NCBI GenBank assembly: GCA_017502085.1
Contig: JAFVVQ010000035.1
Coordinates: 61,258-125,257 of the forward strand
Reading direction: 5' to 3'
DNA length: 64,000 bases
From: Clostridia bacterium
GTDB lineage: Bacteria > Bacillota > Clostridia > Oscillospirales > Acutalibacteraceae
In this document: positions 51,657 through 60,525 of the stretch, piece by piece
How positions within the stretch are numbered: position 1 is the first letter of the stretch
Layout: each line of letters begins with the position of its first letter
Notes under the pieces: generated by a model
Databases searched by the model: none
Seen by the model: only the letters and a program-made list of their open reading frames with translations
What the model was told of the DNA's origin: nothing
Translations under genes and position numbers: made by a program

Positions 51657-54176
51657 TTATTTCTTTCTCTTTGCTGCGGCTTTTTCTGCCTTAAGCTTTT
51701 CGGCATATGCCTTTTCTTCGGCAGACTTACGGTCTGCTTCAGCTTTTGCAGCCTCAAGAGCTTTCTCATGACGAACCTTTGCTTCTTCATAAACAGCGGC
51801 AATTTCATCAAGCTTCTCATAGTTTCTGCTTTGAGTGACAAGCTTTTTAGCCTCGTTATAGGGTTTGGCTGCTCTGTTGAAGTTTGCAAAGTTGTCGCTG
51901 ATTTTCTTAGACTCTGCTCTTACTGATTTAAGCTCCGCCTGAATTTCTGCGATTCTTGACTTTGCTTCTTCAAATCTTTCTTTATCGCCTGACTTTCTGA
52001 TTTCTTTGAGAGAATTGTTGAGAGACTTGAGCTCTGTCTCAAGATTATCTTCCTTGTCATAGGAATGTTCAAGAATTGTATAGTCGGGATCTTCAAGCTT
52101 TGCTCCGTCAGCAAAATATTTCTTGACTGCTTTTACTGCGGAAGACTTGCTCTTCGCAATTTCAATTGCCGCCTTGCGGACAGCCTTTTCTTCAGCAGTA
52201 TTCTTTGACATTCCCTTTGCGGATGCAAGTTCCGTTCTGATTTCCGAGAGACTCATTGTGAGAATGCCGTCAAGACCTGCGGCATAAATACGTTTACCTT
52301 CTTCAAGTCTGTAGCCGTATTCAGCACCTGAGAACTTATCAAGTTCATCACAGATAAACTTTGAAATTTCGATTTCTTCGTTATAATCAACAGCGTCAAG
52401 ATAAGCTTTCTTTGCAAGTTTTCTTTCCGTCTTATCCTTGATTGATTTCCAGGATTTTTTATCAACTTCCTTGGCGGGCTTGTTGACCATTTCACGTGCT
52501 TTTCGGATGATATCGATAGCTTCAACGAGGTCACCGTCATTGAGAACACCGTTGCCGTAGTCCTCAAACATACTGCGTACCTTAAGAACTCTGATAACAG
52601 ACTTCTGCTTTCTTTCGTTAAAATCATACCAGATATAGGGAACGACATTCATCGCAGCACCGATAGCGGCAACAACGATAAGAACCTGAAGAAGTCCCGA
52701 AAGAATTGCAGGGTCATAGAGAGCGGAGAACGCATTGTTATAGTTATCCTGACCGTTTGCAAGCTGCTCAGCAAGAATTGTTCCGACGTCTTTACCGTCA
52801 CCGAGAACTCTGTTGAGAACGCTTGGGTTTGAGGTGACAACCGCTGCATTCTCTTTTGTCAAACCGTATTTTTCATAAATAGCGGGGAGAACGGATGAAG
52901 TGGCAAGAGTGATCACGGTACCGATTGTTGCGACAGCGGAGAACATACCGTCGATTCTTTCGCCCGTAATATACTGCTGATAGTCACGGATATCCGCCTG
53001 GATTGCGGGGTTGAGGATATGCATAAACGAGCCCATAAGAGCGTTCAGCCACAGACATCCCATAACAAGCCAGATGGTCAGACCCGAAATTTCCTTGACG
53101 AACGGAAGCATCATAAGGATGAAAAGAATGTTGAAAAGGTTTGTTACAACAAGAACTGCCTTCTTGCCCCATTTCTTGACGCAGAAGGGAGCAAGAATCA
53201 TACCCCAGAGGGATGCGTTGCCGTAAACCGTAACAACGATGCCGTAAACGTTACCCGAACACGCACCACCGTAGTTATAGAGCCAGAAAAGAATATTTGA
53301 ATATGCAGATTCAAGGAAGCCGACCCAGGTTGCAAGAGAGATGATCCAGAAATACTTGTTCTTTGCAACCGCTTTCAGGGCATCGGTAAACTTGATCTGA
53401 ACAACGTGAGTTCTCGCCTGAACAATCTTCTCTTCAGTATGCTTATAAACAACAATGCAAAGAAGAAGACCGAGAACTGTAAGAATGGGATAGAGAAAAC
53501 GGTAAACACGGATATCGGTTGTGTTGGTCTTGAATATGTTCTGCGCAATAATAGGTGTGAAGAGGTTTACAAGAGTGGGTGCGAGTGAATAAACGATACT
53601 CTTGACCGATGCAACGTCTGTTCTCTCCTGAGTGTGAGGAGAAAGAACATGAATGAGGTTCTCATATGAATCATAGAAGAAATAATAGAAGAAATGAAGC
53701 AAAAGGTTGAGCACCATAACAATGGCACACTTTGCAACGTAGCCTCTGGTTTCACCGAAAATCATTCCGTCACCGAGCCATGTGTCAAGCTTTGCATAAG
53801 GGAACCAGACCATTATGTTACAGATGATTGCCGAAGGAATCGCCATTGTAACGATATAGGGTCTGTATTTGCCCGCTTTGTTACGTGTGTTATCGATGAT
53901 GTTTGCTCTGACACCGGTAAGAAAAACGTTTGCAACAACGGCAATAATGTACATAATGTACATATCCGTCGGATCAATACCGAGTGTGCTCGAAAGCAAC
54001 GTATTGTTGGTCGAAAGCAGACAAGCGGTGCCGAGAGTGATAATCATATAAGCACCGATACCGCCGCCCGAATATGCACCGATTTCTTTGAAGGTCATAT
54101 ATCTGCCGAGAGGCGGAGTTTTCCAGTAGGTGCGGACCTTTGACACACCTTCCTTAACGAGTGATACGGGGTTCAT
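51657..54176 (-). CDS. GPH-family sugar:cation symporter with long coiled-coil tail
   Basis: 839 residues. Residues 1-518 are a twelve-helix glycoside-pentoside-hexuronide symporter of the MFS (RANIIDNTRNKAGKYRPYI, ADIRDYQQYITGERIDGMF are typical). After the last helix comes a cytosolic tail of about 320 residues, strongly Lys/Glu/Ala-rich, with heptad-like stretches and ending in EKAAAKRKK. Family members normally stop near residue 460. The start at 54176 has GGGAGG upstream; 22 in-frame codons before it are not used. It is divergent from the arabinose genes, so arabinose or an arabinoside is a possible substrate. Confidence 0.88.
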   Translation of the reverse strand: MNPVSLVKEGVSKVRTYWKTPPLGRYMTFKEIGAYSGGGIGAYMIITLGTACLLSTNNTLLSSTLGIDPTDMYIMYIIAVVANVFLTGVRANIIDNTRNKAGKYRPYIVTMAIPSAIICNIMVWFPYAKLDTWLGDGMIFGETRGYVAKCAIVMVLNLLLHFFYYFFYDSYENLIHVLSPHTQERTDVASVKSIVYSLAPTLVNLFTPIIAQNIFKTNTTDIRVYRFLYPILTVLGLLLCIVVYKHTEEKIVQARTHVVQIKFTDALKAVAKNKYFWIISLATWVGFLESAYSNILFWLYNYGGACSGNVYGIVVTVYGNASLWGMILAPFCVKKWGKKAVLVVTNLFNILFILMMLPFVKEISGLTIWLVMGCLWLNALMGSFMHILNPAIQADIRDYQQYITGERIDGMFSAVATIGTVITLATSSVLPAIYEKYGLTKENAAVVTSNPSVLNRVLGDGKDVGTILAEQLANGQDNYNNAFSALYDPAILSGLLQVLIVVAAIGAAMNVVPYIWYDFNERKQKSVIRVLKVRSMFEDYGNGVLNDGDLVEAIDIIRKAREMVNKPAKEVDKKSWKSIKDKTERKLAKKAYLDAVDYNEEIEISKFICDELDKFSGAEYGYRLEEGKRIYAAGLDGILTMSLSEIRTELASAKGMSKNTAEEKAVRKAAIEIAKSKSSAVKAVKKYFADGAKLEDPDYTILEHSYDKEDNLETELKSLNNSLKEIRKSGDKERFEEAKSRIAEIQAELKSVRAESKKISDNFANFNRAAKPYNEAKKLVTQSRNYEKLDEIAAVYEEAKVRHEKALEAAKAEADRKSAEEKAYAEKLKAEKAAAKRKK

Positions 54177-54217
54177 TTTGTTCCTCCCATCAATTTTTTT
54201 GCGGTATTTTAAGCCGC

Positions 54218-54237
54218 ATACTGTTATTTTACAGTAT
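54218..54237. promoter_or_regulatory. perfect 7-bp inverted repeat, operator candidate
   Basis: ATACTGT-TATTTT-ACAGTAT. The right arm overlaps the -10 element of the minus-strand symporter promoter, the position expected for a repressor site. Confidence 0.6.
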
Positions 54238-54261
54238 AACAAAATAAAACATAAAAAGCAA
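54233..54261 (-). promoter_or_regulatory. promoter of the GPH symporter gene
   Basis: On the minus strand TTGCTT, 17-base spacer, TATACT. Confidence 0.65.
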
Positions 54262-54311
54262 TAGAATCCGTAACAATTAATTAATATTTGACCTGTATCC
54301 CGTCTTTTATC

Positions 54312-54340
54312 TTGACGGAGTTAAAACGATTTGATATTAT
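54312..54340 (+). promoter_or_regulatory. promoter of the kinase-araA genes
   Basis: TTGACG, 17-base spacer, TATTAT; TATAAT begins six bases later as an alternative -10. Confidence 0.65.
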
Positions 54341-54378
54341 TATAATGTATATTTTTGATTATACGGAGTGTGATTACT

Positions 54379-55968
54379 ATGGATAACATCAGACAGGCTA
54401 TCATCAACGCAGAAACCGCTCTCGGCATTGAGTTCGGCTCAACAAGAATCAAAGCCGTTCTCATCGACAAGGCAAACGAACCTCTCGCCTCGGGCAGCTA
54501 TGACTGGGAAAACAGCTATGACAACGGCGTTTGGACTTATCCCGTTGAAAAATTCTGGGAAGGTCTGCAGACAGCTTTTGCTTCTCTCAAAAAGAACGTT
54601 GAAGAAAAATACGGCATTAAACTCGAAACCGTCGGTGCAATGGGCATCAGTGGTATGATGCACGGCTACCTCCCCTTTGATAAAGACGGCAATCAGCTTG
54701 CCGAATTCAGAACCTGGAGAAACACTATCACTGCAAAAGCAGCGGAAGAACTCACCGCACTTTTCGATTTCAATATTCCTCAGCGCTGGAGCATCGCTCA
54801 TCTTTATCAGGCTATTCTCAACGGTGAAGAACACGTAAAGGATATAGATTATATCGGAACTCTTGCATCATACGTTCACCTTAAACTCACAGGAGAAAGA
54901 GTTATCGGCGTCGGCGAAGCATCCGGTATGTTTCCGATAGACTCCCTCACAAACGATTACGATGCAAAAATGCTTGCACAGTTTGATGAAAACATCGCAG
55001 ACAAAGGCTTCGGCTGGAAGATTGCAGATATTCTTCCCAAAGTTCTCGTTGCCGGTGATAACGGCGGCATCCTCACCGAAGAAGGCGCAAAACTCCTCGA
55101 CCCCAGCGGTGAATTCAAAGCAGGTATCCCGATGTGTCCTCCCGAAGGCGACGCAGGTACAGGTATGGTTGCAACAAATTCTGTTGCCGAAAGAACAGGT
55201 AACGTTTCCGCAGGTACTTCCATATTCCTTATGATGGTGCTTGAAAAGGCTCTTTCAAGACTCTACCCCGAAATAGATATGGTAACTACTCCCTCAGGCA
55301 AACCCGTTGCAATGGTACACTGCAACAACTGCTCCGGCGAAATCGATGCGTGGGCAGGTATTTTCACCTCAATGTGCAAATCAATGGGCATTGACGTAAG
55401 CTACTATAAAGTTCTCGACGCAATGTTTGCATCGGCTCTCGAAGGCGACAAGGACTGCGGCGGTATTGTTGCATATAACTATCTTTCAGGCGAAGTTATC
55501 ACGGGTCTTGACAGCGGTAAGCCTATGCTCTTCAGAGGTCCCGAAAGCAAATTCAGCTTCGAGAATTTCAGCAGAGCTCAGCTTTGCTCCGCAGCAGCAA
55601 CTCTCAGCCTCGGTATGGAAATCCTTTCAGACGAAAACATCAAGGTTGACAGAATTCTCGGTCACGGCGGCTATTTCAAGGCTCCTCTCGCAGGTCAGAC
55701 AATCATGGCATCCGCACTCAAGGCTCCCGTTTCCGTTATGAAAACCGCGGGCGAAGGCGGTCCCTGGGGCATTGCAATCCTTGCTAACTATATGAAGAAC
55801 AAGGCTGACGGCGAAACCCTTGAGGCTTATCTTGATGCAAAAGTATTTGCCGGTCAGGATTCAACAGAAGTTGTTCCCACACAGGCCGATATCGACGGCT
55901 TCAACGCATTCCTTGAAAACTACAAGAAGGGGCTCGCCGCAGAAAAAGCTGCAGTCGAGGCATTTTAA
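54379..55968 (+). CDS. FGGY-family carbohydrate kinase, probably L-ribulokinase
   Basis: 529 residues. [15 protein letters not shown] is the N-terminal phosphate motif and [28 protein letters not shown] the central FGGY segment; a second ATP loop is [10 protein letters not shown]. Sequence alone resembles xylulokinases and the atypical kinases of Clostridia. The araA gene begins nine bases after its stop, so phosphorylation of L-ribulose is the likely task. ATG 54379 has CGGAGTG 8 bases upstream. Symbol withheld because it is not a classical AraB. Confidence 0.88.
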   Translation: MDNIRQAIINAETALGIEFGSTRIKAVLIDKANEPLASGSYDWENSYDNGVWTYPVEKFWEGLQTAFASLKKNVEEKYGIKLETVGAMGISGMMHGYLPFDKDGNQLAEFRTWRNTITAKAAEELTALFDFNIPQRWSIAHLYQAILNGEEHVKDIDYIGTLASYVHLKLTGERVIGVGEASGMFPIDSLTNDYDAKMLAQFDENIADKGFGWKIADILPKVLVAGDNGGILTEEGAKLLDPSGEFKAGIPMCPPEGDAGTGMVATNSVAERTGNVSAGTSIFLMMVLEKALSRLYPEIDMVTTPSGKPVAMVHCNNCSGEIDAWAGIFTSMCKSMGIDVSYYKVLDAMFASALEGDKDCGGIVAYNYLSGEVITGLDSGKPMLFRGPESKFSFENFSRAQLCSAAATLSLGMEILSDENIKVDRILGHGGYFKAPLAGQTIMASALKAPVSVMKTAGEGGPWGIAILANYMKNKADGETLEAYLDAKVFAGQDSTEVVPTQADIDGFNAFLENYKKGLAAEKAAVEAF

Positions 55969-55977
55969 GGTGATATT

Positions 55978-57447
55978 ATGAAAAACAGAGAATTTTGGTT
56001 TATCGTAGGCAGTCAGCATCTTTACGGTCCCGAAGTGCTTGACACTGTTGCGGAAAGAGCCGCTGAAATGGCGAAAAAAATCAGCGCAAGTCCCCTGATT
56101 CCCTGCAAATTCGTTTACAAAGCAACCGTCAAGACTCCTGACGAAGTTACCGCCGTTATAAAAGAAGCAAACTACAACGACAACTGTGCGGGTATCGTCA
56201 CATGGTGCCATACCTTCAGCCCCAGCAAGATGTGGATTAACGGCTTCTCAATTCTCCAGAAGCCCTACTGCCACTTTGCCACACAGTATAACAGAGAAAT
56301 CCCTAACGAAGAAATCGATATGGATTTCATGAATCTCAATCAGGCGGCTCACGGTGACAGAGAACACGGATTCATCGGTGCCAGAATGGGTATGCCCATA
56401 AAAATCATTATGGGCTACTGGCAGGACGAAGCTCCTCTCAAAGAACTCGGTCTCTGGATGAGAAGCGCAATCGGTTACGCAGAAAGCCGCAACCTCAAGG
56501 TTGTCAGATTCGGTGACAATATGCGTCAGGTTGCAGTTACCGAGGGTGATAAGGTCGGCACACAGATGAAACTCGGATGGCAGGTCAACACTTGGGCTGT
56601 CGGTGACCTCGTTGCTGAAATGGATAAGGTCACCGAGACCGAAATCGATGCTCTTATGGCTGAGTATTCAGAAAAATACACAATGAATACCGACGATATC
56701 GCTTCCGTTCGCTATCAGGCAAAGGAAGAAATTGCAATCAAGCGTATTCTTGACAGAGAAGGCGCAAAGGCATATACCAACACCTTCGAAGACCTCCACG
56801 GCATGGACCAGCTTCCCGGTCTCGCAAGTCAGAGACTTATGGAGCAAGGCTACGGCTACGGCGGTGAGGGTGACTGGAAGGTTTCTGCCATGACAAGAAT
56901 CATCAAGGCAATGTGCGACGGTATGGGCGGCGGCAGTGCATTTATGGAAGACTATACCTACCACCTGACCGAAGGCAGCGAATATTCGCTCGGTGCACAT
57001 ATGCTCGAGGTCTGCCCCACCCTTGCGGCAGACAAACCGAAAATCGAGGTGCATCCCCTCGGAATCGGCGGCAAAAATCCTCCTGCAAGACTTGTTTTTG
57101 AAGGCAAGTCCGGTAACGGCGTTGTTGCTTCTCTCGTTGATATGGGTGGCAGACTCCGTCTCATCGTTCAGGATATCGAAGCTGTCAAGCCGATTATGGA
57201 AATGCCCAATCTCCCCGTTGCAAGAGTTATGTGGAAGGCTATGCCTGACCTCTGCACAGGCGCAAAAATGTGGATAATGGCGGGCGGTGCTCATCACACC
57301 GTGCTCTCCTACGATGCAACCCCCGAAATGCTCGAAGATTTCGCTGAAATGGCGGGTATCGAATACGTTCACATTTCAAAGAACACCACGGTTGAGGGAC
57401 TTAAGCAGCAGCTTTTCTTCTCAGATATCGCTTGGAAATTACAATAA
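55978..57447 (+). CDS. araA: L-arabinose isomerase
   Basis: Converts L-arabinose to L-ribulose; manganese enzyme, cytosolic. The start REFWFIVGSQHLYGPEVL, the WCHTFSPSKMWI substrate segment and FMEDYTYHL with metal Glu are AraA hallmarks; a metal His is expected in LGAHMLEVCP and AHHTV. 489 residues, near the usual 495-500. AAGGTGAT precedes the ATG. The third enzyme of the pathway, L-ribulose-5-phosphate 4-epimerase, is not in this window. Confidence 0.97.
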   Translation: MKNREFWFIVGSQHLYGPEVLDTVAERAAEMAKKISASPLIPCKFVYKATVKTPDEVTAVIKEANYNDNCAGIVTWCHTFSPSKMWINGFSILQKPYCHFATQYNREIPNEEIDMDFMNLNQAAHGDREHGFIGARMGMPIKIIMGYWQDEAPLKELGLWMRSAIGYAESRNLKVVRFGDNMRQVAVTEGDKVGTQMKLGWQVNTWAVGDLVAEMDKVTETEIDALMAEYSEKYTMNTDDIASVRYQAKEEIAIKRILDREGAKAYTNTFEDLHGMDQLPGLASQRLMEQGYGYGGEGDWKVSAMTRIIKAMCDGMGGGSAFMEDYTYHLTEGSEYSLGAHMLEVCPTLAADKPKIEVHPLGIGGKNPPARLVFEGKSGNGVVASLVDMGGRLRLIVQDIEAVKPIMEMPNLPVARVMWKAMPDLCTGAKMWIMAGGAHHTVLSYDATPEMLEDFAEMAGIEYVHISKNTTVEGLKQQLFFSDIAWKLQ

Positions 57448-57465
57448 AAATACAGCACAGTATTT

Positions 57466-57497
57466 ACCGCCGTCTGTTCAAGACGGCGGTTTTCATC
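57466..57497 (+). terminator. terminator of araA
   Basis: ACCGCCGTCT (57466-57475) pairs perfectly with AGACGGCGGT (57481-57490), followed by TTTCATCTT. Confidence 0.88.
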
Positions 57498-57697
57498 TTG
57501 ACAATATCTATATCAGATGTTATTTTAAAAATATAGTTATCAATTCGCTGACGAGGGCATTATCAAAACAAAAATTGCAGCTCTGCAAAGATGCTGCATC
57601 CTGATCCGCAAAGCCAGACAACCCCCTGCAAACGAATAGAATCACATCCGCATAAAGACCGATGGCTACAAAATTTTTTCAGAGAGGAGCAATGATG

Positions 57698-59089
57698 ATG
57701 GAAGAATACAAACGGCGTCTCGAGTTCTTTTCGCTTTATGACCACACCAACATCGAAAAGCATCTGGAAAAAATGGCGGCAAAAGGCTGGATGATTGAAA
57801 GAATGGGCTCGACCTTCTGGCGATACAAAAAAATCAATCCACAGAAACTCCGATTCTCCGTTGTTTATTATTCTAAAGAAGTCAAGGAAAATTACAGCAT
57901 CGAAAACGGGGTCATCGTTTCGGAAGACAGACAGAGTTTCATTGATTTATGTTCAGCAAGCGGATGGAATTATGTTCTGAATCACGATAAACTTCATATC
58001 TTTGCAACTGAAAACGAAACCGCTCCCCCGATTGATACAGACGCGGAAATCCAGATTGAATGCATACATAAATTTGCAAAAGCCGAAATAATTTTCGGTT
58101 ATTTTTTCCTTGCTCTCGTTTGTTTGTTTTTTTCTGTTTACGGCGGATACAGACTGTGGAAAGCACCCGTTGACATCTTAACGGATACTGAAATATTTTT
58201 TTGTCTTACTCCCATACTGTTTTTCTTTTCCGTTTTTAACCTTATAAGCTATTTAATATGGTATAAAAAAGCAAGATCCGCCGCAAAAAACGGCGAATTT
58301 ACCGATACAAAAATGATTATCCGCTTTGAGGTTCTTTTCTGGGTTCCGATGTACGTCGGTTGCGGATTATTAGGTGTTTTAACATTCATAAGAATACGCT
58401 ATATTCTTTTGATTCTCGGATTAATTACACTCGGAGTTTTGCTTTACGCAATCTTCAGGATAATCAAAACAAAAATCACCAATTCAGAGCACAATGAAAC
58501 CGTCAGAATCAGGCTGAAAAGATTTGCCGCAGTTATGCTCATATTCGCTTGGACAGGAGCAGGAATCGGAGCATACATTGCCATTCCGAAGCCGTATTAC
58601 AAAACCAAAGTCATAACCGAATTCGGTTATAGCAGTAACGAAAAAGTTTATCTTGACGAAGGCGCGCCGATTGATATCAGCAAGTTTACAGATACCACGG
58701 GTAAAACGGTTTCACAGGAAAAGAGCGTCCGCGATTTGCTTCTGATCAAAGAAACCGAATGGATTATTCATACGGTCAACGACGGTGAAGATGACGGATT
58801 ATACATAAAATATACCGTGACCGACGTGAGATTCACGCCACTTCTCGGAAGATGCAAGGCTGAGCTGATTTATAATAATGAAATTTTCGACTACAGGGAA
58901 ATGAATATCAGTTCACCCGAGACGGAAGGATGCAAATTCTTCGTTGACGATGAAACAGAAAGAAAATACTATGCCTTTTATAAGGATAACCGAATTGTTT
59001 CTTTCCGATCAGGTTGTGACATTACGGAAGAACAACTTGTTGACATTGCTGAAAAGATTATGAATTCGGAAACTTCATATGCGTTTTAA
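57698..59089 (+). CDS. DUF2812 membrane protein
   Basis: 463 residues. The DUF2812 part is at about 5-110: RRLEFFSLYDHTNIEKHLEKMAAKGWMIERM followed by WRYKKINPQKLRFSVVYY. Five or so membrane helices lie between 130 and 290, and an extracytoplasmic C-terminal domain of about 160 residues ends the protein. The role is unknown. The gene usually accompanies a PadR-type regulator; none is found here. Three consecutive ATG codons follow GAGAGGAG; the third (57698) has the best spacing (8 bases). Confidence 0.82.
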   Translation: MEEYKRRLEFFSLYDHTNIEKHLEKMAAKGWMIERMGSTFWRYKKINPQKLRFSVVYYSKEVKENYSIENGVIVSEDRQSFIDLCSASGWNYVLNHDKLHIFATENETAPPIDTDAEIQIECIHKFAKAEIIFGYFFLALVCLFFSVYGGYRLWKAPVDILTDTEIFFCLTPILFFFSVFNLISYLIWYKKARSAAKNGEFTDTKMIIRFEVLFWVPMYVGCGLLGVLTFIRIRYILLILGLITLGVLLYAIFRIIKTKITNSEHNETVRIRLKRFAAVMLIFAWTGAGIGAYIAIPKPYYKTKVITEFGYSSNEKVYLDEGAPIDISKFTDTTGKTVSQEKSVRDLLLIKETEWIIHTVNDGEDDGLYIKYTVTDVRFTPLLGRCKAELIYNNEIFDYREMNISSPETEGCKFFVDDETERKYYAFYKDNRIVSFRSGCDITEEQLVDIAEKIMNSETSYAF

Positions 59090-59094
59090 CAAAA

Positions 59095-59131
59095 AACCGC
59101 CGCAGACTCAATGCCTGCGGCGGTAAATTTT
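59095..59131. terminator. bidirectional terminator, strong for ftsZ
   Basis: ACCGCCGCAG (59096-59105) and CTGCGGCGGT (59115-59124) pair perfectly, followed by six T on the minus strand and by AAATTTTTT on the plus strand. Confidence 0.93.
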
Positions 59132-60361
59132 TTAGTTTTCGCTGCCCTTGATGATATCGTTGATCATAATATAAAACTGATCGTCATCAATGGAATCGCC
59201 TGACTTGGCGGGTTCTTCCTTTGCGGGAGCAACGGGTGCTGCCGATACACCGAAGCTGGGAATGCTGGGTGCTGCGGGAGCGGCAGGTCTCTTGGGAGCA
59301 ACGGGTGCTGCTTCTGCAACGGGAGCTGCTGCAATGGGAGCGGGAGCTTCTGCTGCCTTAGCTGCAAAGAAGGGATTTACGGGTGCTTCAACTTCTTTCT
59401 TTGATGCTGAATCAAAGCCTGTTGCGATAACTGTGATAACCATCTCATCATCAAGGTCGGGATCAAATGCGATACCCCAAGTGATGTTTGCATCCTCGTG
59501 AGCCTTGTTTGTGATGATTTCTGCTGCATTCTCAACGTCTTCAAGATCAACGTCATCAGAAGCTGTGATGCTGATGATAACACCCTTTGCACCTGCAATT
59601 GATGTTTCAAGAAGAGGACTGGAAACAGCTGCGTTTGCTGCGGTTTCTGCCTTATCCTTGCCCTTTGCTCTGCCTACGCCCATATGAGCAAGACCTGCAT
59701 CCTTCATAACGCTTGTAACGTCAGCGAAGTCGAGGTTGATGAAGCCGGGAATCTTGATAAGCTCTGAAATGCTCTTGACACCCTGAAGAAGAACTTCGTC
59801 TGCCTGTGCGAATGCTTCAGCAATGGTCTTCTTTCTCTCGTCAAGTGAACGGAGTCTGTCATTGGGAATAACAATAAGGCTGTCAACGTGCTCAGCAAGT
59901 CTTTCGATACCTTCCTGAGCAAGAGCCATTCTTCTCTTGCCTTCGAATTTGAAGGGCTTTGTAACAACGCCGATTGTAAGGCAGCCCAAATCCTTCGCAG
60001 CCTGAGCGATAACGGGAGCAGCGCCTGTGCCTGTACCGCCGCCCATACCTGCGGTGATGAATACCATATCTGTGCCTTTAAGTGCATCTGTGATAGTATC
60101 AATGCTTTCTTCAGCAGCCTTTGCGCCGATTTCAGGCTTACCGCCCGCGCCCTGACCGTGAGTTGACTTTTCACCAATCTGAATCTTGTGAGTAGCCTTT
60201 GAATGAACAAGAACCTGCTTGTCAGTATTGACAGTGATGAATTCAGCGCCAAGAACGCCGTTGGTGATCATACGGTTAACAGCGTTTCCGCCGCCGCCGC
60301 CGACACCGATAACTTTAATCTGCACTGCGCTTTCGAAATCATTTTCAATTGCAAATGCCAT
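59132..60361 (-). CDS. ftsZ: cell division protein FtsZ
   Basis: Tubulin-like GTPase that forms the cytokinetic ring. [17 protein letters not shown] begins the GTP-binding domain; [13 protein letters not shown] is the tubulin signature loop and NLDFADV the synergy loop. After about residue 320 there is an Ala/Pro/Val-rich linker. The C-terminal end is [18 protein letters not shown] and lacks the standard D-(I/V)-P-x-F-L-R peptide that binds FtsA, SepF or EzrA. GGGGG precedes the ATG. Single gene, not in a dcw cluster. Confidence 0.97.
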   Translation of the reverse strand: MAFAIENDFESAVQIKVIGVGGGGGNAVNRMITNGVLGAEFITVNTDKQVLVHSKATHKIQIGEKSTHGQGAGGKPEIGAKAAEESIDTITDALKGTDMVFITAGMGGGTGTGAAPVIAQAAKDLGCLTIGVVTKPFKFEGKRRMALAQEGIERLAEHVDSLIVIPNDRLRSLDERKKTIAEAFAQADEVLLQGVKSISELIKIPGFINLDFADVTSVMKDAGLAHMGVGRAKGKDKAETAANAAVSSPLLETSIAGAKGVIISITASDDVDLEDVENAAEIITNKAHEDANITWGIAFDPDLDDEMVITVIATGFDSASKKEVEAPVNPFFAAKAAEAPAPIAAAPVAEAAPVAPKRPAAPAAPSIPSFGVSAAPVAPAKEEPAKSGDSIDDDQFYIMINDIIKGSEN

Positions 60362-60426
60362 TTGGTTAACCCCCTATGGTTTTTATTTTCCTTAAAATTT
60401 CGCAAATTACGTATTTTAACAGAATA

Positions 60427-60455
60427 ATGTTACCATATATTTATTAAAAATACAA
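60427..60455 (-). promoter_or_regulatory. putative ftsZ promoter
   Basis: On the minus strand TTGTAT, 17-base spacer, TAACAT, in an AT-rich stretch. Confidence 0.5.
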
Positions 60456-60525
60456 GAACAAATTTTAAAATTTCCCAAAAATTATGCTTTTTTTGAAAAA
60501 CAAATTACAGAATTCTGCATAAAAA

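Noticed and set aside
56668-57372. 234-codon open frame opposite araA
   Set aside because: Antisense shadow; no start signal and no recognisable domain.
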